Of a DNA stretch of 38,962 nt, positions 31,208 through 38,962 are shown one piece after another. Each line of letters begins with the position of its first letter. Positions within the stretch are counted from its first letter, which is position 1. The stretch is from NCBI RefSeq assembly GCF_015557435.1, contig NZ_JADNOH010000003.1, forward strand, positions 1 to 38,962, read 5' to 3'. The stretch comes from Collinsella aerofaciens. Lineage in GTDB: Bacteria; Actinomycetota; Coriobacteriia; Coriobacteriales; Coriobacteriaceae. The position numbers and the translations under genes are program-made. The notes below the pieces were generated by a model. The model was not told the DNA's origin and did no database searches. It saw nothing but the letters and a program-made list of their open reading frames with translations.

Positions 31208-31912
31208 TTACGGCAGGATATGGAAGCCGAGCGAGGCGATGTCCTTGGCAAAGCCGCGCACGGTGTCGAGCGAAACCTCGTACGGGTCGCGGCCGATGTT
31301 CTTGCGCTTGGCCAGGATGCTGTTGGGCACCGTGATGATCTGGCAACCGCAGGCCTCGGCCTGGTAAATGTTGATGAGCTCGCGCGTGGACGCCCACAGG
31401 ACCTCGCAGTTGGGCTTGGCGGCGGCCTTCTTGACCGACTCCGTCATAAACGGAATGGGGTCGACGCCGGTATCGGCGATACGGCCGGCAAAGAGCGAGA
31501 TGATGGACGGCGTCTCGGCGTCAACGGCCTCGACCATCTCGTCAACCTGCGTAGGCGTAAAGATGGTGGTGACGTTGACCTTGATGCCGTCGGCCGAAAG
31601 TTTGCGCACCAGCTCGGCGGTGGACTCACCCTTAGCGGTCACGCACGGAATCTTGACGTAGACGTTCTCGGCCCAGGTAGCGATCTCGCGTGCCTCGACC
31701 TCCATGGTCTCGACGTCGTCGGCAAAGACCTCAAACGACACGGACACATCGGTGATGTGGGCTAGGACCTCCTTGGCAAACGCGCGGTAATCCGTCACGC
31801 CGCCCTTCTTCATAAGGGACGGGTTGGTCGTGAAACCCTGAACGTTGCCGTTCTCGTACATGTCGAGCATGCCCTCGAGGTTTGCACCGTCAGCGAACAC
31901 CTTGATTGCCAT
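31208..31912 (-). CDS. Transaldolase / fructose-6-phosphate aldolase-like protein
   Basis: The 234-residue protein belongs to the short transaldolase subfamily (FSA/TalC-like). It starts FADGANLEGM, has GFTTNPSLMKK as the substrate loop, and VYVKIPC carries the Schiff-base lysine (about residue 86). VNVTTIFTPTQ and the FAGRIADTG motif follow as usual. The enzyme transfers or releases dihydroxyacetone units between sugar phosphates. The length is intermediate between FSA and longer bacterial transaldolases. ATG 31912 is chosen as the first codon of the conserved MAIKVFADGA start. It lies beside the HAD remnant, just outside the PTS segment, and could still serve sugar-phosphate metabolism. Confidence 0.88.
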   Translation of the reverse strand: MAIKVFADGANLEGMLDMYENGNVQGFTTNPSLMKKGGVTDYRAFAKEVLAHITDVSVSFEVFADDVETMEVEAREIATWAENVYVKIPCVTAKGESTAELVRKLSADGIKVNVTTIFTPTQVDEMVEAVDAETPSIISLFAGRIADTGVDPIPFMTESVKKAAAKPNCEVLWASTRELINIYQAEACGCQIITVPNSILAKRKNIGRDPYEVSLDTVRGFAKDIASLGFHILP

Positions 31913-32105
31913 CTGCCTGATTCCTTTCGTTAGCATACGGCCGATAAACTGCTAAACACTTTACCTACGTTTATCAAGGCGTGAACTGCGGTTTTTTATC
32001 TTCTCGGCGAACGGTATAAACACCTCAGTGTTTGGATTGATAAATCGATTGAGCATGCAAAAGCAAAGAGTCGCAGTTTGGGCAAACGTCAGAACGCGGG
32101 ATTCA

Positions 32106-32397
32106 TTAGATGAGGCCGAAATGCTGCATCGCTGTGACGGTGCCGTCGTGTGCGACGTCGTCGGTCACGTAGTCGGCGACTGCCTTGACCTCGGGCATGG
32201 CGTTACCCATGGCAACAGCCGTCTCGACGGCGACGAGCATGCCCAGGTCGTTGCCCGAGTCGCCAAAGCCAAAGGTGCGCGCGTTACGGCTGCATCCCAG
32301 ATACTCCAGTGCTCGCGCCACGCCCACGCCCTTGTCAATGCCCTTGGGGCTCAGCTCGCGGTTTGCTTGCTGGGCTCGCTTGGAAGATCGGCGGTAA
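32106..32397 (-). pseudogene. 3' remnant of a Cof-type HAD phosphatase
   Basis: Only the last 90 or so codons of a Cof-type HAD hydrolase are present: ELSPKGIDKGVGVARAL, then FGFGDSGNDLGML with the metal-binding aspartates, VAMGNAMPEVK and DGTVTAMQHFGLI. The N-terminal domain with the nucleophile aspartate is missing. Above about 32380 the frame stays open but the residues (Gly/Arg/Ala-rich, no family motif) no longer match, and no start codon or ribosome site exists. The gene was therefore cut, most likely when the PTS segment to its right was inserted or replaced. Confidence 0.75.
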
Positions 32398-32480
32398 ACG
32401 CGTCCCCCAGTCAATCCGGCACCGCCGAGGCAAACCCCACACGCGCCCGCCGGCAAGCGGCACGCGCCCGCCAACGCAAA

Positions 32481-32515
32481 GGTCCGGCGGGACGCACCTA
32501 GCATCCCGCCGGACC
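32481..32515 (-). terminator. Hairpin terminator of the PTS-AKR-esterase operon
   Basis: GGTCCGGCGGGA (32481-32492) pairs perfectly with TCCCGCCGGACC (32504-32515), and on the minus strand the stem is followed by TTTG. It lies 33 bases beyond the stop of the hydrolase gene, the last gene of the run. Confidence 0.7.
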
Positions 32516-32548
32516 GTCACTCGTCCAGGAGGTCGCCGCGACGAGCCC

Positions 32549-33640
32549 CTAGATCTTCGCAAGCTCCTCGGAGATGACGCGACAGACATCCTCAGCCTGA
32601 GGCATCACGCCGTACATCTCGAAGAAGCCGTGGTCGCAGCCGCGATAACGAATCGCAGTGACGTCAACGCCCGCATCCTGCAGCCTCTTCGCGAACAGCT
32701 CGTCCTGATAGCGCAGATAGTCATACTCGGAAGAGATGATGACCGTGCGGGGGAACGCGCTCACGTCCTCCGCGAACAGCGCGGAAATCAGCGGGTCGAG
32801 CATCTTGTCCGCATCGCCGTTGACGTACATGGGCGGAAGGTCGTTGTTGGCGAGGCGAATGCGATCAACCCTGCTCAGCGCCTCGGGCCTCTGCTCATCC
32901 ACGACCTCGTACAGGTCATAGGACCACTCATCCGGAACGGGACCGCCATCAACGAGCGGATAAAGCTCGACAACCGCCTTGATTCTATCCGCGTGAGAGC
33001 CCTCGAGCACGACGGCATTCGACAGGCTGCCACCCGCAGAGTCACCAGCCACGGCAATGCGAGTCGCATCAACGCCCAGCTCGTCAGCGTGATCGACAAG
33101 CCAGTCGAGCGTCTTCACGCAGTCCTCGACGCCACCCGGGAACATCGTCTCGGGAGACAGGCGGTACTCCGGATAGATCGCGACGCAACCCGTGCGCTCC
33201 ACGATGTCGCGCAGGCAGTTCTCGTACTGACCGATGTTGCCCACCATGAACCCGCCGCCATGGATGAACACGAGCGCGGCAGACCCATCCTCGTGCCCCT
33301 CCGGCGTGAAGATGTGCAGCGGAATGCCCTTGTCGCCGAAGTTCATGACGACGGTCTTCTTGGCAACGTTCGCGCCCCTCACGACGTGGGTCTCCTTGCT
33401 GGGCGCGGAGCGCCACGCGATCACGTCCACCGGTCCGGCCGGCGCCGACCCCGCCGCAGGAGCCGCAGCGAGCTTCGCGTGCGCACGAGCATAGACGCGC
33501 GGATCGAGCACGTGCTCGCGGTCGTCACCCGGCACGGGCTTCAGCATCAGCCTCAGGCCGTTAGGCTCGACAACCTCCCTCGCGCCACTCTCAAGCACCT
33601 CAAGCTCGGAAGTGGGGTACTTCCTATCCTCGGCGCTCAT
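32549..33640 (-). CDS. Alpha/beta hydrolase, HSL-type esterase
   Basis: The 363-residue enzyme is of the hormone-sensitive-lipase family of carboxylesterases. The oxyanion motif HGGGF, the nucleophile elbow GDSAGG, and the late acid and histidine (CDHGFF) are all in order. The first 100 residues are a Glu/Ala/Pro-rich cap. Such enzymes remove acetyl or other short acyl groups. ATG 33640 follows the stop of the aldo/keto reductase gene by two bases, so the pair is translationally coupled. A much longer open frame upstream is only the overlap with that gene. In this operon it may deacetylate an imported sugar derivative; that is inference. Confidence 0.9.
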   Translation of the reverse strand: MSAEDRKYPTSELEVLESGAREVVEPNGLRLMLKPVPGDDREHVLDPRVYARAHAKLAAAPAAGSAPAGPVDVIAWRSAPSKETHVVRGANVAKKTVVMNFGDKGIPLHIFTPEGHEDGSAALVFIHGGGFMVGNIGQYENCLRDIVERTGCVAIYPEYRLSPETMFPGGVEDCVKTLDWLVDHADELGVDATRIAVAGDSAGGSLSNAVVLEGSHADRIKAVVELYPLVDGGPVPDEWSYDLYEVVDEQRPEALSRVDRIRLANNDLPPMYVNGDADKMLDPLISALFAEDVSAFPRTVIISSEYDYLRYQDELFAKRLQDAGVDVTAIRYRGCDHGFFEMYGVMPQAEDVCRVISEELAKI

Positions 33641-33642
33641 GG

Positions 33643-34587
33643 CTAGCCGATCTTCAGCTCGTCGAGCCTGGCGTCGAGCTTGGCCATCTCGTCGGCGGAA
33701 AGCTCCCACTCGAACGTCTCGCAGTTCTGAATCGCGTGGGCGTCCGTGCGCACGCCCACGAGAGCGGTGCCCACGTACTCCTTCTGGGTGCTCCAGTTCA
33801 CGGCAACCTGCGCCACGGGTTTGTCGTGGGCCTCGGCGATCTCGTCCATGACCTTGAGCAGCTCCTGGACGCGCGAGAACTTGGGCTCCCGGAAGTAGTC
33901 GTAGAAGCCACCGCGGACGTCGCCTTCCTCGAACTTCGTCAGCTCGCGGAACTTGCCCGACAGGATGCCCGCGCCAAGGGAGCCATAGGTGAAGGAGTCG
34001 ATGCCACGCTCGTAACCCCACTTGATGAGGTCCTCGGAGGAGCGGTCGACCATGGAATAGGGCGGCTGCTGGACGTCGATCTGAGCGACCTTCTCGCACT
34101 CCTCGATCATCTCGGTCGTGAAGTTGGAGACGCCGATGTGGCGAATCTTGCCCTGCTCCTTGAGGAGCTGGAGGGCGCACATCGTCTCGGAGAACGGGGT
34201 CTTAGCGTCGGGCCAGTGCACGAAGTAGAAGTCGATGTAGTCGGTGCGGAGGTTACGCAGCGAGCTCTCGACCTCCCTCATGATGTTCTTGAACGAGGAG
34301 TCGCGGTCATAGCCGGCGGCGCTGGTGATCAGGCCAACCTTGGTCGAGAGCAGGTAGCTCTCTCTGTCGACGCCCCTGAGCGCGTTACCGACGACCTTCT
34401 CGGACGTGCCGTTGCCATAGCACGGCGCGGTGTCGATGAGGTTGACGCCGTGATCGAGCATGGTGCGGATGGCGGACATGCTGGCGGCGTCATCGTTCTC
34501 ACCAAAGGAGTCGCCGCCGATCGCCCAGGTGCCCACAGCGAGCTGGGAGACGTCGACATCGGAATTCTTGAGGTGCGTGTAGCGCAT
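33643..34587 (-). CDS. Aldo/keto reductase
   Basis: The 314-residue NADPH-dependent (beta/alpha)8 reductase carries the catalytic tetrad at usual places: NLIDTAPCYGNG (Asp and Tyr), LLSTKVG (Lys) and FYFVHWPD (His). The NADP-binding C-terminal part includes VGVRTDAHAIQ. It is of the YajO/GSP69-like bacterial group, which often acts on sugars and their carbonyl forms. AGGAGAG precedes the ATG. It lies 97 bases after the PTS IID gene and just before the esterase gene, so it is probably part of the same sugar-processing operon. Confidence 0.92.
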   Translation of the reverse strand: MRYTHLKNSDVDVSQLAVGTWAIGGDSFGENDDAASMSAIRTMLDHGVNLIDTAPCYGNGTSEKVVGNALRGVDRESYLLSTKVGLITSAAGYDRDSSFKNIMREVESSLRNLRTDYIDFYFVHWPDAKTPFSETMCALQLLKEQGKIRHIGVSNFTTEMIEECEKVAQIDVQQPPYSMVDRSSEDLIKWGYERGIDSFTYGSLGAGILSGKFRELTKFEEGDVRGGFYDYFREPKFSRVQELLKVMDEIAEAHDKPVAQVAVNWSTQKEYVGTALVGVRTDAHAIQNCETFEWELSADEMAKLDARLDELKIG

Positions 34588-34684
34588 GTTCTCTCCTTCT
34601 AATGGGGCGGCACGCGTCGAATGTCCTCGATCGCGTGCCGCCGGGAATTGCCTTAAACAAGCTTCGAATGATCCGGAAGCCGCC

Positions 34685-35521
34685 CTACACGATGCCCACG
34701 AGGCCGAGGACGAGCGCCAGAATCATGATGCCAACCAGGATGATGTTGACGTTCACGTTCTTCTTGCGCAGGAGCCAGAGGACGACGAGCGTAAGCCCCA
34801 GGGGCACGATGCCCTTGAAGATCGAGTCGAGGTAGGTCTGGATCATGACGGGGTCAGAGTCCTGAACCGGAATGGACAGGATCGTGTTGAATTGGACGTT
34901 CGCCGCAGTCATGGCACCGATCATCACGAGGCCAACCGTGGAGGTCGCCTTGGTGATGAGCTTCATGAGACCACCCTCGTACATCTCGGAGATGAAGTTG
35001 GTGCCCATGCTGAAGCCGAGGTAGGTCATGAAGTATCGGCAGAGGATCGACGGGATGTTGTAGATCAGCAGGAACATGATCGCGCCGAGGGGCGAGCCGC
35101 TCATGGCGAGGTTGATGCCAATGCCGGCAGCGATGACACGCAGGACGCCCCAGAAGATTGCGTCACCGATGCCGGACATCGGGCCCATCAGGGAAACCTT
35201 GATGCCGTCGATGGACTCGGTGTCGAAGTCTTCGTGCTGCGAGTTCTCCCTCTCCATGGAGGCGACGAGGCCCATGGCGAACGTGCCGACGTTCTGGGTA
35301 ATGTTGTACCAAGTCGTGTGACGCTTCATGGCTTCGGCACGGGCCTCGGGGTCATCGGCGTAGTAGCGGTTAAGCGCGGGCTGGACGGAGTACAGCCAGC
35401 CGTCGGCGCCAGCCTTGACGGAACCGCCGGCGCAGGAGGCGAACACGGAGAAAGAGCGCAGGAAAATGCTGTTGAGCATCTTCTTGTCTTCAGGGCTCAC
35501 ATTCTTGGTCAGGTTGCTCAT
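34685..35521 (-). CDS. PTS mannose/sorbose-family IID component
   Basis: The 278-residue membrane protein is the IID subunit of a mannose-family phosphotransferase system. LNSIFLRSFSVFASCAGG near the N terminus, a conserved FNTEMMA-like region replaced here by WYNITQNVGTFAMG, and SLMGPMSGIGDAIFWGVLR are typical. The C terminus holds several hydrophobic helices. Its ATG overlaps the IIC stop (ATGA), and GAGGAGGA at the end of IIC serves as ribosome site. IIC and IID together form the sugar channel. A much longer open frame upstream is overlap with IIC. Confidence 0.93.
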   Translation of the reverse strand: MSNLTKNVSPEDKKMLNSIFLRSFSVFASCAGGSVKAGADGWLYSVQPALNRYYADDPEARAEAMKRHTTWYNITQNVGTFAMGLVASMERENSQHEDFDTESIDGIKVSLMGPMSGIGDAIFWGVLRVIAAGIGINLAMSGSPLGAIMFLLIYNIPSILCRYFMTYLGFSMGTNFISEMYEGGLMKLITKATSTVGLVMIGAMTAANVQFNTILSIPVQDSDPVMIQTYLDSIFKGIVPLGLTLVVLWLLRKKNVNVNIILVGIMILALVLGLVGIV

Positions 35522-36330
35522 GCGAAGAAATCCTCCTCGTCGCTGGTTACAGAGTCGTTGGAAACGGCCTGGGTGGCCAAGCCCTTCTTGGTGAGATCGA
35601 AAATCTCCTTGTCGCGGAGGGCGGAGGCAACCGCGATGATGACGCCGAGAACCGCGATGGCGATCATCGGGAGGCCGAGGTACTGGTAGAGCGTGAAGCC
35701 CAGGAAGAAGTAGATGCTGAGCTCGGTGCTCCACAGCATCTGGAGCAGGAGCGCCATACCAACGGCGGGCAGGAGGGCGCCCACGGCGTTGAGGCCGCTC
35801 ATGACATTGGCCGGAATCTGGTTGACGATGGCGGCAACGGGCTCAGCGCCAAGGTAAACGCCGAGGAAGGCGATGAGGCCAAAGGCGGCGTACTTAACGA
35901 ACCAGAGAACGAAGTGCTGAAGCGCGAGGCCCTTCTCGTTGCCCTCGGCGGCCATCTTGTCAAAGGTGGCGGCGAAGAAAGCGAGGAACACGTTGTTCAT
36001 GAAGATCGAGAGGAACGCGGTGACGACGCCAACGGGAACGGCCAGCGTGATGGCGGCGCCTTGGTCGATGCCGGCGCCAACGGTGAAGGCGACGGCGAGG
36101 GCGGTCGCGGTAACGGGCTCGGCGGAGATGGCGCCACCGATGTTAACCGCGCCCATGAAGATTGCCTCGAGAGAGGCACCGATGATGACACCGGTCTTGA
36201 CGTCGCCCATCAGAAGGCCCGCAACGAGGCCGACCACGAGAGGACGCTCGATCATACACTGACCGAGAACCCAGTTGCCGCCGTAGCAAATCAGCACGGT
36301 CAACCAGGCCATTACTGCTAACCCAATCAT
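35518..36330 (-). CDS. PTS mannose/sorbose-family IIC component
   Basis: This is a 270-residue membrane protein of the IIC family. It starts with hydrophobic helices and has the WVLGQCMIERPLVVGLVAGL segment, GDVKTGVIIGASLEAIFMG and SAEPVTATALAVAFTVG, all typical. It ends in a short acidic tail (DSVTSDEEDFFA) that overlaps the IID start by four bases. AGGAAG precedes the ATG. With IID it forms the translocation unit. The sugar is not readable from the sequence. Confidence 0.93.
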   Translation of the reverse strand: MIGLAVMAWLTVLICYGGNWVLGQCMIERPLVVGLVAGLLMGDVKTGVIIGASLEAIFMGAVNIGGAISAEPVTATALAVAFTVGAGIDQGAAITLAVPVGVVTAFLSIFMNNVFLAFFAATFDKMAAEGNEKGLALQHFVLWFVKYAAFGLIAFLGVYLGAEPVAAIVNQIPANVMSGLNAVGALLPAVGMALLLQMLWSTELSIYFFLGFTLYQYLGLPMIAIAVLGVIIAVASALRDKEIFDLTKKGLATQAVSNDSVTSDEEDFFA

Positions 36331-36376
36331 TTGACTTCCTTTCTCTCATTTCATTTGACCGCCTGGCCAAATCCCC

Positions 36377-36880
36377 TTATTTCTCCGCCGCCTCGATCAG
36401 ACTCTTGAGAGGAGTCTTGGGATTGGACGGGATAAGCTGATGGAAAACCGGAATACCCTGCTCGCAAAGCTCCTTCGCGGCCTCGAGCTCATCCGGGTTG
36501 AGCATGATCGTGGAGTTGAGGGCGACCTTGCTATCCGGATCGGACTTGTCGAAGCGGCCGACATTGGCAACGTTCACGCCCTCGATCTTGCCCGGTGCGC
36601 CTTTAACGAGCTCAAGCACGTCACGCACGCAGTTGGTGAGCGCGAAGATGCGCATGGAGTCCGCACGCGGATCGTTCGCGATGCGGCAAGCATCCGGAAC
36701 ATCCTTGACGAGGAGCTTCTGGCCCGCCGGCGTACCCATGGAAAGCGTCATGCGAAGGGCATCGCTCTCCACGGCGTGCTTGTTGGCGACGATGATCCTG
36801 GTGGTGTTGAGCTCCTTGGTCCACACCAGGGCGACCTGCCCGTGAATCAGACGGTCATCGACTCGAACCTGAACAATCAT
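36377..36880 (-). CDS. PTS mannose/sorbose-family IIB component
   Basis: The 167-residue cytosolic subunit has the phosphorylation motif RVDDRLIHGQV near the N terminus; His14 accepts phosphate from IIA and passes it to the sugar. VANVGRF and the late VFHQLIPSNPK follow the family pattern. GGAGAGG lies before the ATG. It is encoded as a separate protein, not fused to IIA, and lies 29 bases after IIA and 46 before IIC. Confidence 0.94.
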   Translation of the reverse strand: MIVQVRVDDRLIHGQVALVWTKELNTTRIIVANKHAVESDALRMTLSMGTPAGQKLLVKDVPDACRIANDPRADSMRIFALTNCVRDVLELVKGAPGKIEGVNVANVGRFDKSDPDSKVALNSTIMLNPDELEAAKELCEQGIPVFHQLIPSNPKTPLKSLIEAAEK

Positions 36881-36909
36881 TGTTTCCTCTCCTTACTTAT
36901 TAGTGCTCT

Positions 36910-37338
36910 CTAATCGAAGAAGTCTCCGTCGGACCCCTCGTTGTCCGCGGCCTTGCTCGGAGGCTCGACGACCTGCATCGTCGCCCTCGCCAGCTCGACG
37001 CTCTGCTTGATCGAATCTGCCGTGACCGGCTCAGCGCCGAGGAGCGCCTCGATCACGAGGCCGAGGTTCATACCGGTAACATGGACGATCCCGCGCTTCT
37101 CCGGCTCCATGAGGACGACCTTCTGGAAGACGGAGCCACCGTAGATGTCGGTGAAGATGATGGCCTCGTCCTCAGGGCCCACCGAGTCAATAAACGCCTG
37201 GATGCGAGGGGTGAAATCGGAGTCGTCCACGTAGCAGTCAACTGCTTCCACCATGTCCGCCATACCGGTCAGGATCTCGATCGAGCTCCTGATTCCGCTT
37301 GCGAGGTGACCGTGCGACGCGACAAGAACTTTCTTCAT
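36910..37338 (-). CDS. PTS mannose-family IIA component
   Basis: The 142-residue protein starts MKKVLVASHGHLASG, where the first His of SHGHLA is the phosphate acceptor from HPr. IIFTDIYGGSVFQ and TGMNLGLVIEAL are conserved positions of this family. It is the second gene of the visible operon, 10 bases after the aldolase gene, with AGGAGAG upstream. The C-terminal tail (DNEGSDGDFFD) is acidic, as in IIC. Confidence 0.93.
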   Translation of the reverse strand: MKKVLVASHGHLASGIRSSIEILTGMADMVEAVDCYVDDSDFTPRIQAFIDSVGPEDEAIIFTDIYGGSVFQKVVLMEPEKRGIVHVTGMNLGLVIEALLGAEPVTADSIKQSVELARATMQVVEPPSKAADNEGSDGDFFD

Positions 37339-37348
37339 CGAGTCTCTC

Positions 37349-38203
37349 CTAGAGCGAATAGTGGTTGGGGTTCAGAAGCTGGATCTTGCTTGCGACGAAC
37401 GCGCGCATGTCGGGGGCGGCGTCCATCAGGAGGCCAATGCCGTTGCCGTCGTTCTTGCCGGAGCTGATGTCCTTCTCGAAGGCGCGGTACATGGAGCGGA
37501 AGTACTCCGTGGCGATGTTGAACTTGCTCATGCCGAGGTTCACGGCCTCCTGGAGCTGCTCGTCGGGGATGTCGGAGCATCCGTGCATGACGAGGGGGAC
37601 GCTGACGGCCTCCCTGCAGGCCTTGATGCGCTCCATGTCGAGGTTCGGGACCTTGACGTAGGGGCCGTGGGCGTTGCCGACGGCGATGGCGAGCGAACCA
37701 CAGCCGGTGCCCTCGACGAACTCCTCGGCGAGGTTCGGGTCGGTATAGTGGTCGCTGTTCACGAAGTCGTTGGCGTCGGAGCCGTTGCCGACGTGGCCGA
37801 GCTCGGCCTCGATGTCAACGTCGAAGATCTTGGCGACCTGGACGACGTCCTTCGTGAGCTGGAAGTTCTCCTCATAGGGAAGCGAGGAGCCGTCGACCAT
37901 GACGGAGGGGAAACCGGCCTTGACGCCCTTGACGGCGATCTCGTAACCAGCGGAGTGATCCTGGTGGACGGCGACGGGCACGCTCGCGCGCTCGGCGTAA
38001 TAGCGGGCGGCGAAGGCGATGATGTCGAGGGCACAGTGGTCCTCGAAGCCGGGCCAGTACTGGATGATGATAGGCATGTGCTCATCCTCGGCGGCCTGGA
38101 TCGAATAACGGATGGTCTCCGTGTTGATGACGTTGATCGCGGGCACGCCATAGTGGTGCTCGGTCGCATGTTGAAGAAGCTCGTTGACCTTGATGAGAGA
38201 CAT
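37349..38203 (-). CDS. Class II fructose/tagatose-bisphosphate aldolase-family protein
   Basis: The 284-residue zinc aldolase is of the Fba/GatY/KbaY family. HQDHSAGYEI and the later AIAVGNAHGPY and VMHGCSDIP supply the metal-binding histidines; EAELGHVGNG carries the catalytic or metal-side acid region. The usual forms are HLDHG, GTAHG and HGGSG, so the active-site motifs are diverged. The substrate may therefore not be fructose or tagatose bisphosphate. AAGGAAG precedes the ATG. It heads the PTS genes and presumably cleaves a phosphorylated form of the PTS sugar. No kinase or isomerase for that sugar is visible in the window. Confidence 0.87.
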   Translation of the reverse strand: MSLIKVNELLQHATEHHYGVPAINVINTETIRYSIQAAEDEHMPIIIQYWPGFEDHCALDIIAFAARYYAERASVPVAVHQDHSAGYEIAVKGVKAGFPSVMVDGSSLPYEENFQLTKDVVQVAKIFDVDIEAELGHVGNGSDANDFVNSDHYTDPNLAEEFVEGTGCGSLAIAVGNAHGPYVKVPNLDMERIKACREAVSVPLVMHGCSDIPDEQLQEAVNLGMSKFNIATEYFRSMYRAFEKDISSGKNDGNGIGLLMDAAPDMRAFVASKIQLLNPNHYSL

Positions 38204-38317
38204 CTTTGTCTTCCTTTCACTTGGATAACCATTGGATTGGACAGTTCTCAGCTCGTCAGCTGGTTGAACACGAAGAGAAGCGCGAAGCAGGCAGGCGCTT
38301 GCAAAACGCGGTGGAGC

Positions 38318-38914
38318 CTATGCGGCCGACTGGCCCTCAGGCTGTGGCGCTGCGCTTCGACGCCACTGTACGTACGCCACAAAAGCAACGACCGCAGCAA
38401 TCGTTGAAGCGAGGGCGAAGGCCAGAAAACCCGCGTGCGTGCCGAGCGCGTCGCACGCCCAACCGCCAAACAGGTTCGCAACCACGACGGACAGACCGCT
38501 CTGAACCATCGCGAAGGCGCTCTGACCTCGAGCGCGACAATCCTCGTAAGTGTGGTTGGCAATGTAGGTAACGCAGGAGTAGTAGACGGTCATGTAACTC
38601 ACGCTCTGCAGCAGCTGGCCGCAGATCATGACCGGGACGATGCCGGTGCCCACGAGCACGAGCCTGAGCGCCGCCATGAAGCAGGAAAAGATCAGGAGGT
38701 TCATCTCGCCGAAGCGCCTGACCAGCTTGGAGGAAACGAGCAGGATGGGGATCTCGCTCGCAGCGGAGACCGCACTCAGGACGCCCACGAGGTTCTGACC
38801 CTCGCCAAGCTCGACCGCGTAGCGGCCCAAGAACGCCCCGATGAAGCCAATCGCGGCCGAACTGATGAAGGCGAAGACCAAGACGAAGGCGATCTCATTG
38901 CTGGTAAACAGACA
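38318..38914 (-). CDS. C-terminal half of an MFS transporter (interrupted at right edge)
   Basis: About 198 codons encode six hydrophobic segments that match the second half of an MFS carrier of the LacY/MFS_1-like type (TSNEIAFVLVFAF, then SEIPILLVSSKLVRRFGEMN as the repeated motif A). A TAG at 38915-38917 closes the frame upstream, and a TTG at 38881 is the only start inside. In another frame just upstream, up to the window end, residues such as RAGAPVVSVPSDW look like a central loop of such a carrier. A frameshift or a sequence error is therefore likely. It lies upstream of the PTS operon on the same strand. Confidence 0.6.
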   Translation of the reverse strand, partial: CLFTSNEIAFVLVFAFISSAAIGFIGAFLGRYAVELGEGQNLVGVLSAVSAASEIPILLVSSKLVRRFGEMNLLIFSCFMAALRLVLVGTGIVPVMICGQLLQSVSYMTVYYSCVTYIANHTYEDCRARGQSAFAMVQSGLSVVVANLFGGWACDALGTHAGFLAFALASTIAAVVAFVAYVQWRRSAAPQPEGQSAA

Positions 38915-38962
38915 CTATGACCCAATCCGAGGGCACGGAAACGACAGGAGCCCCCGCTCGTG

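Noticed and set aside
32309-33646. Plus-strand frame of 445 codons across the junction
   Set aside because: It is Arg- and His-rich with no motif, and is antisense to the esterase.
33641-34180. N-terminal extension of the esterase into the aldo/keto reductase gene
   Set aside because: The added residues are an out-of-frame reading of the reductase; the MSAEDRK start two bases after the reductase stop is the sensible one.

Overview
The window is high-GC DNA that most resembles a human-gut Coriobacteriia, Collinsella-type chromosome. This rests on the gene families present, the many palindromic intergenic repeats, and an overall gene style that I recognise rather than on any search. I see no rRNA, tRNA or CRISPR array. 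Nearly all of the window is coding. The gaps between operons are unusually rich in long, often perfect, inverted repeats.

Left part (1-9.4 kb). A sugar epimerase and a membrane-anchored unknown protein come first. They are followed by a minus-strand locus for prenylated-flavin (prFMN) chemistry: a fusion protein (7048-7995), a DASS-type anion transporter, a UbiD-type decarboxylase, a UbiX flavin prenyltransferase and a MerR regulator. The fusion protein joins an LpdD-like prFMN chaperone domain to a type 1 isopentenyl-diphosphate isomerase-like NUDIX domain. That would place DMAPP supply, cofactor handling, cofactor synthesis, substrate import and decarboxylation side by side. Two same-orientation copies of a composite palindromic repeat flank the transporter-UbiD-UbiX-MerR block. 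A drug-type MFS exporter is divergent from the fusion gene.

Middle (9.4-17.4 kb). A DUF4143-type ATPase sits behind a duplicated palindromic operator. Next are a low-molecular-weight phosphotyrosine phosphatase, a TIGR04076-type small protein overlapping a PdxY-like kinase, and a MarR-ABC-ABC operon with a clear promoter and operator. A structured element with compensatory changes occurs just upstream of that promoter and again at the left edge of the window.

Pilus locus (17.8-23.8 kb, minus strand). A large tip adhesin, a signal-peptidase-like protein lacking both catalytic residues, a pilin and a class B sortase match the cpa-sipA-fctA-srtB order of streptococcal FCT pilus islands. The adhesin signal peptide is encoded across a run of ten G and is out of frame in this sequence. 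A run of nine would fuse it to the adhesin, so this looks like a phase-variable on/off switch, recorded here in the off state.

Right part (23.9-38.9 kb). A LysR regulator is divergent from an SDR-MFS-Gfo/Idh/MocA catabolic cluster. It is followed by Tex and a transaldolase-like aldolase. A Cof-type HAD gene that has lost its 5' part then marks the edge of an inserted or replaced segment. That segment holds a mannose-family PTS (IIA, IIB, IIC, IID) with a class II aldolase, an aldo/keto reductase, an acetyl-esterase-like hydrolase and half of an MFS transporter, on one strand and closed by a hairpin terminator.
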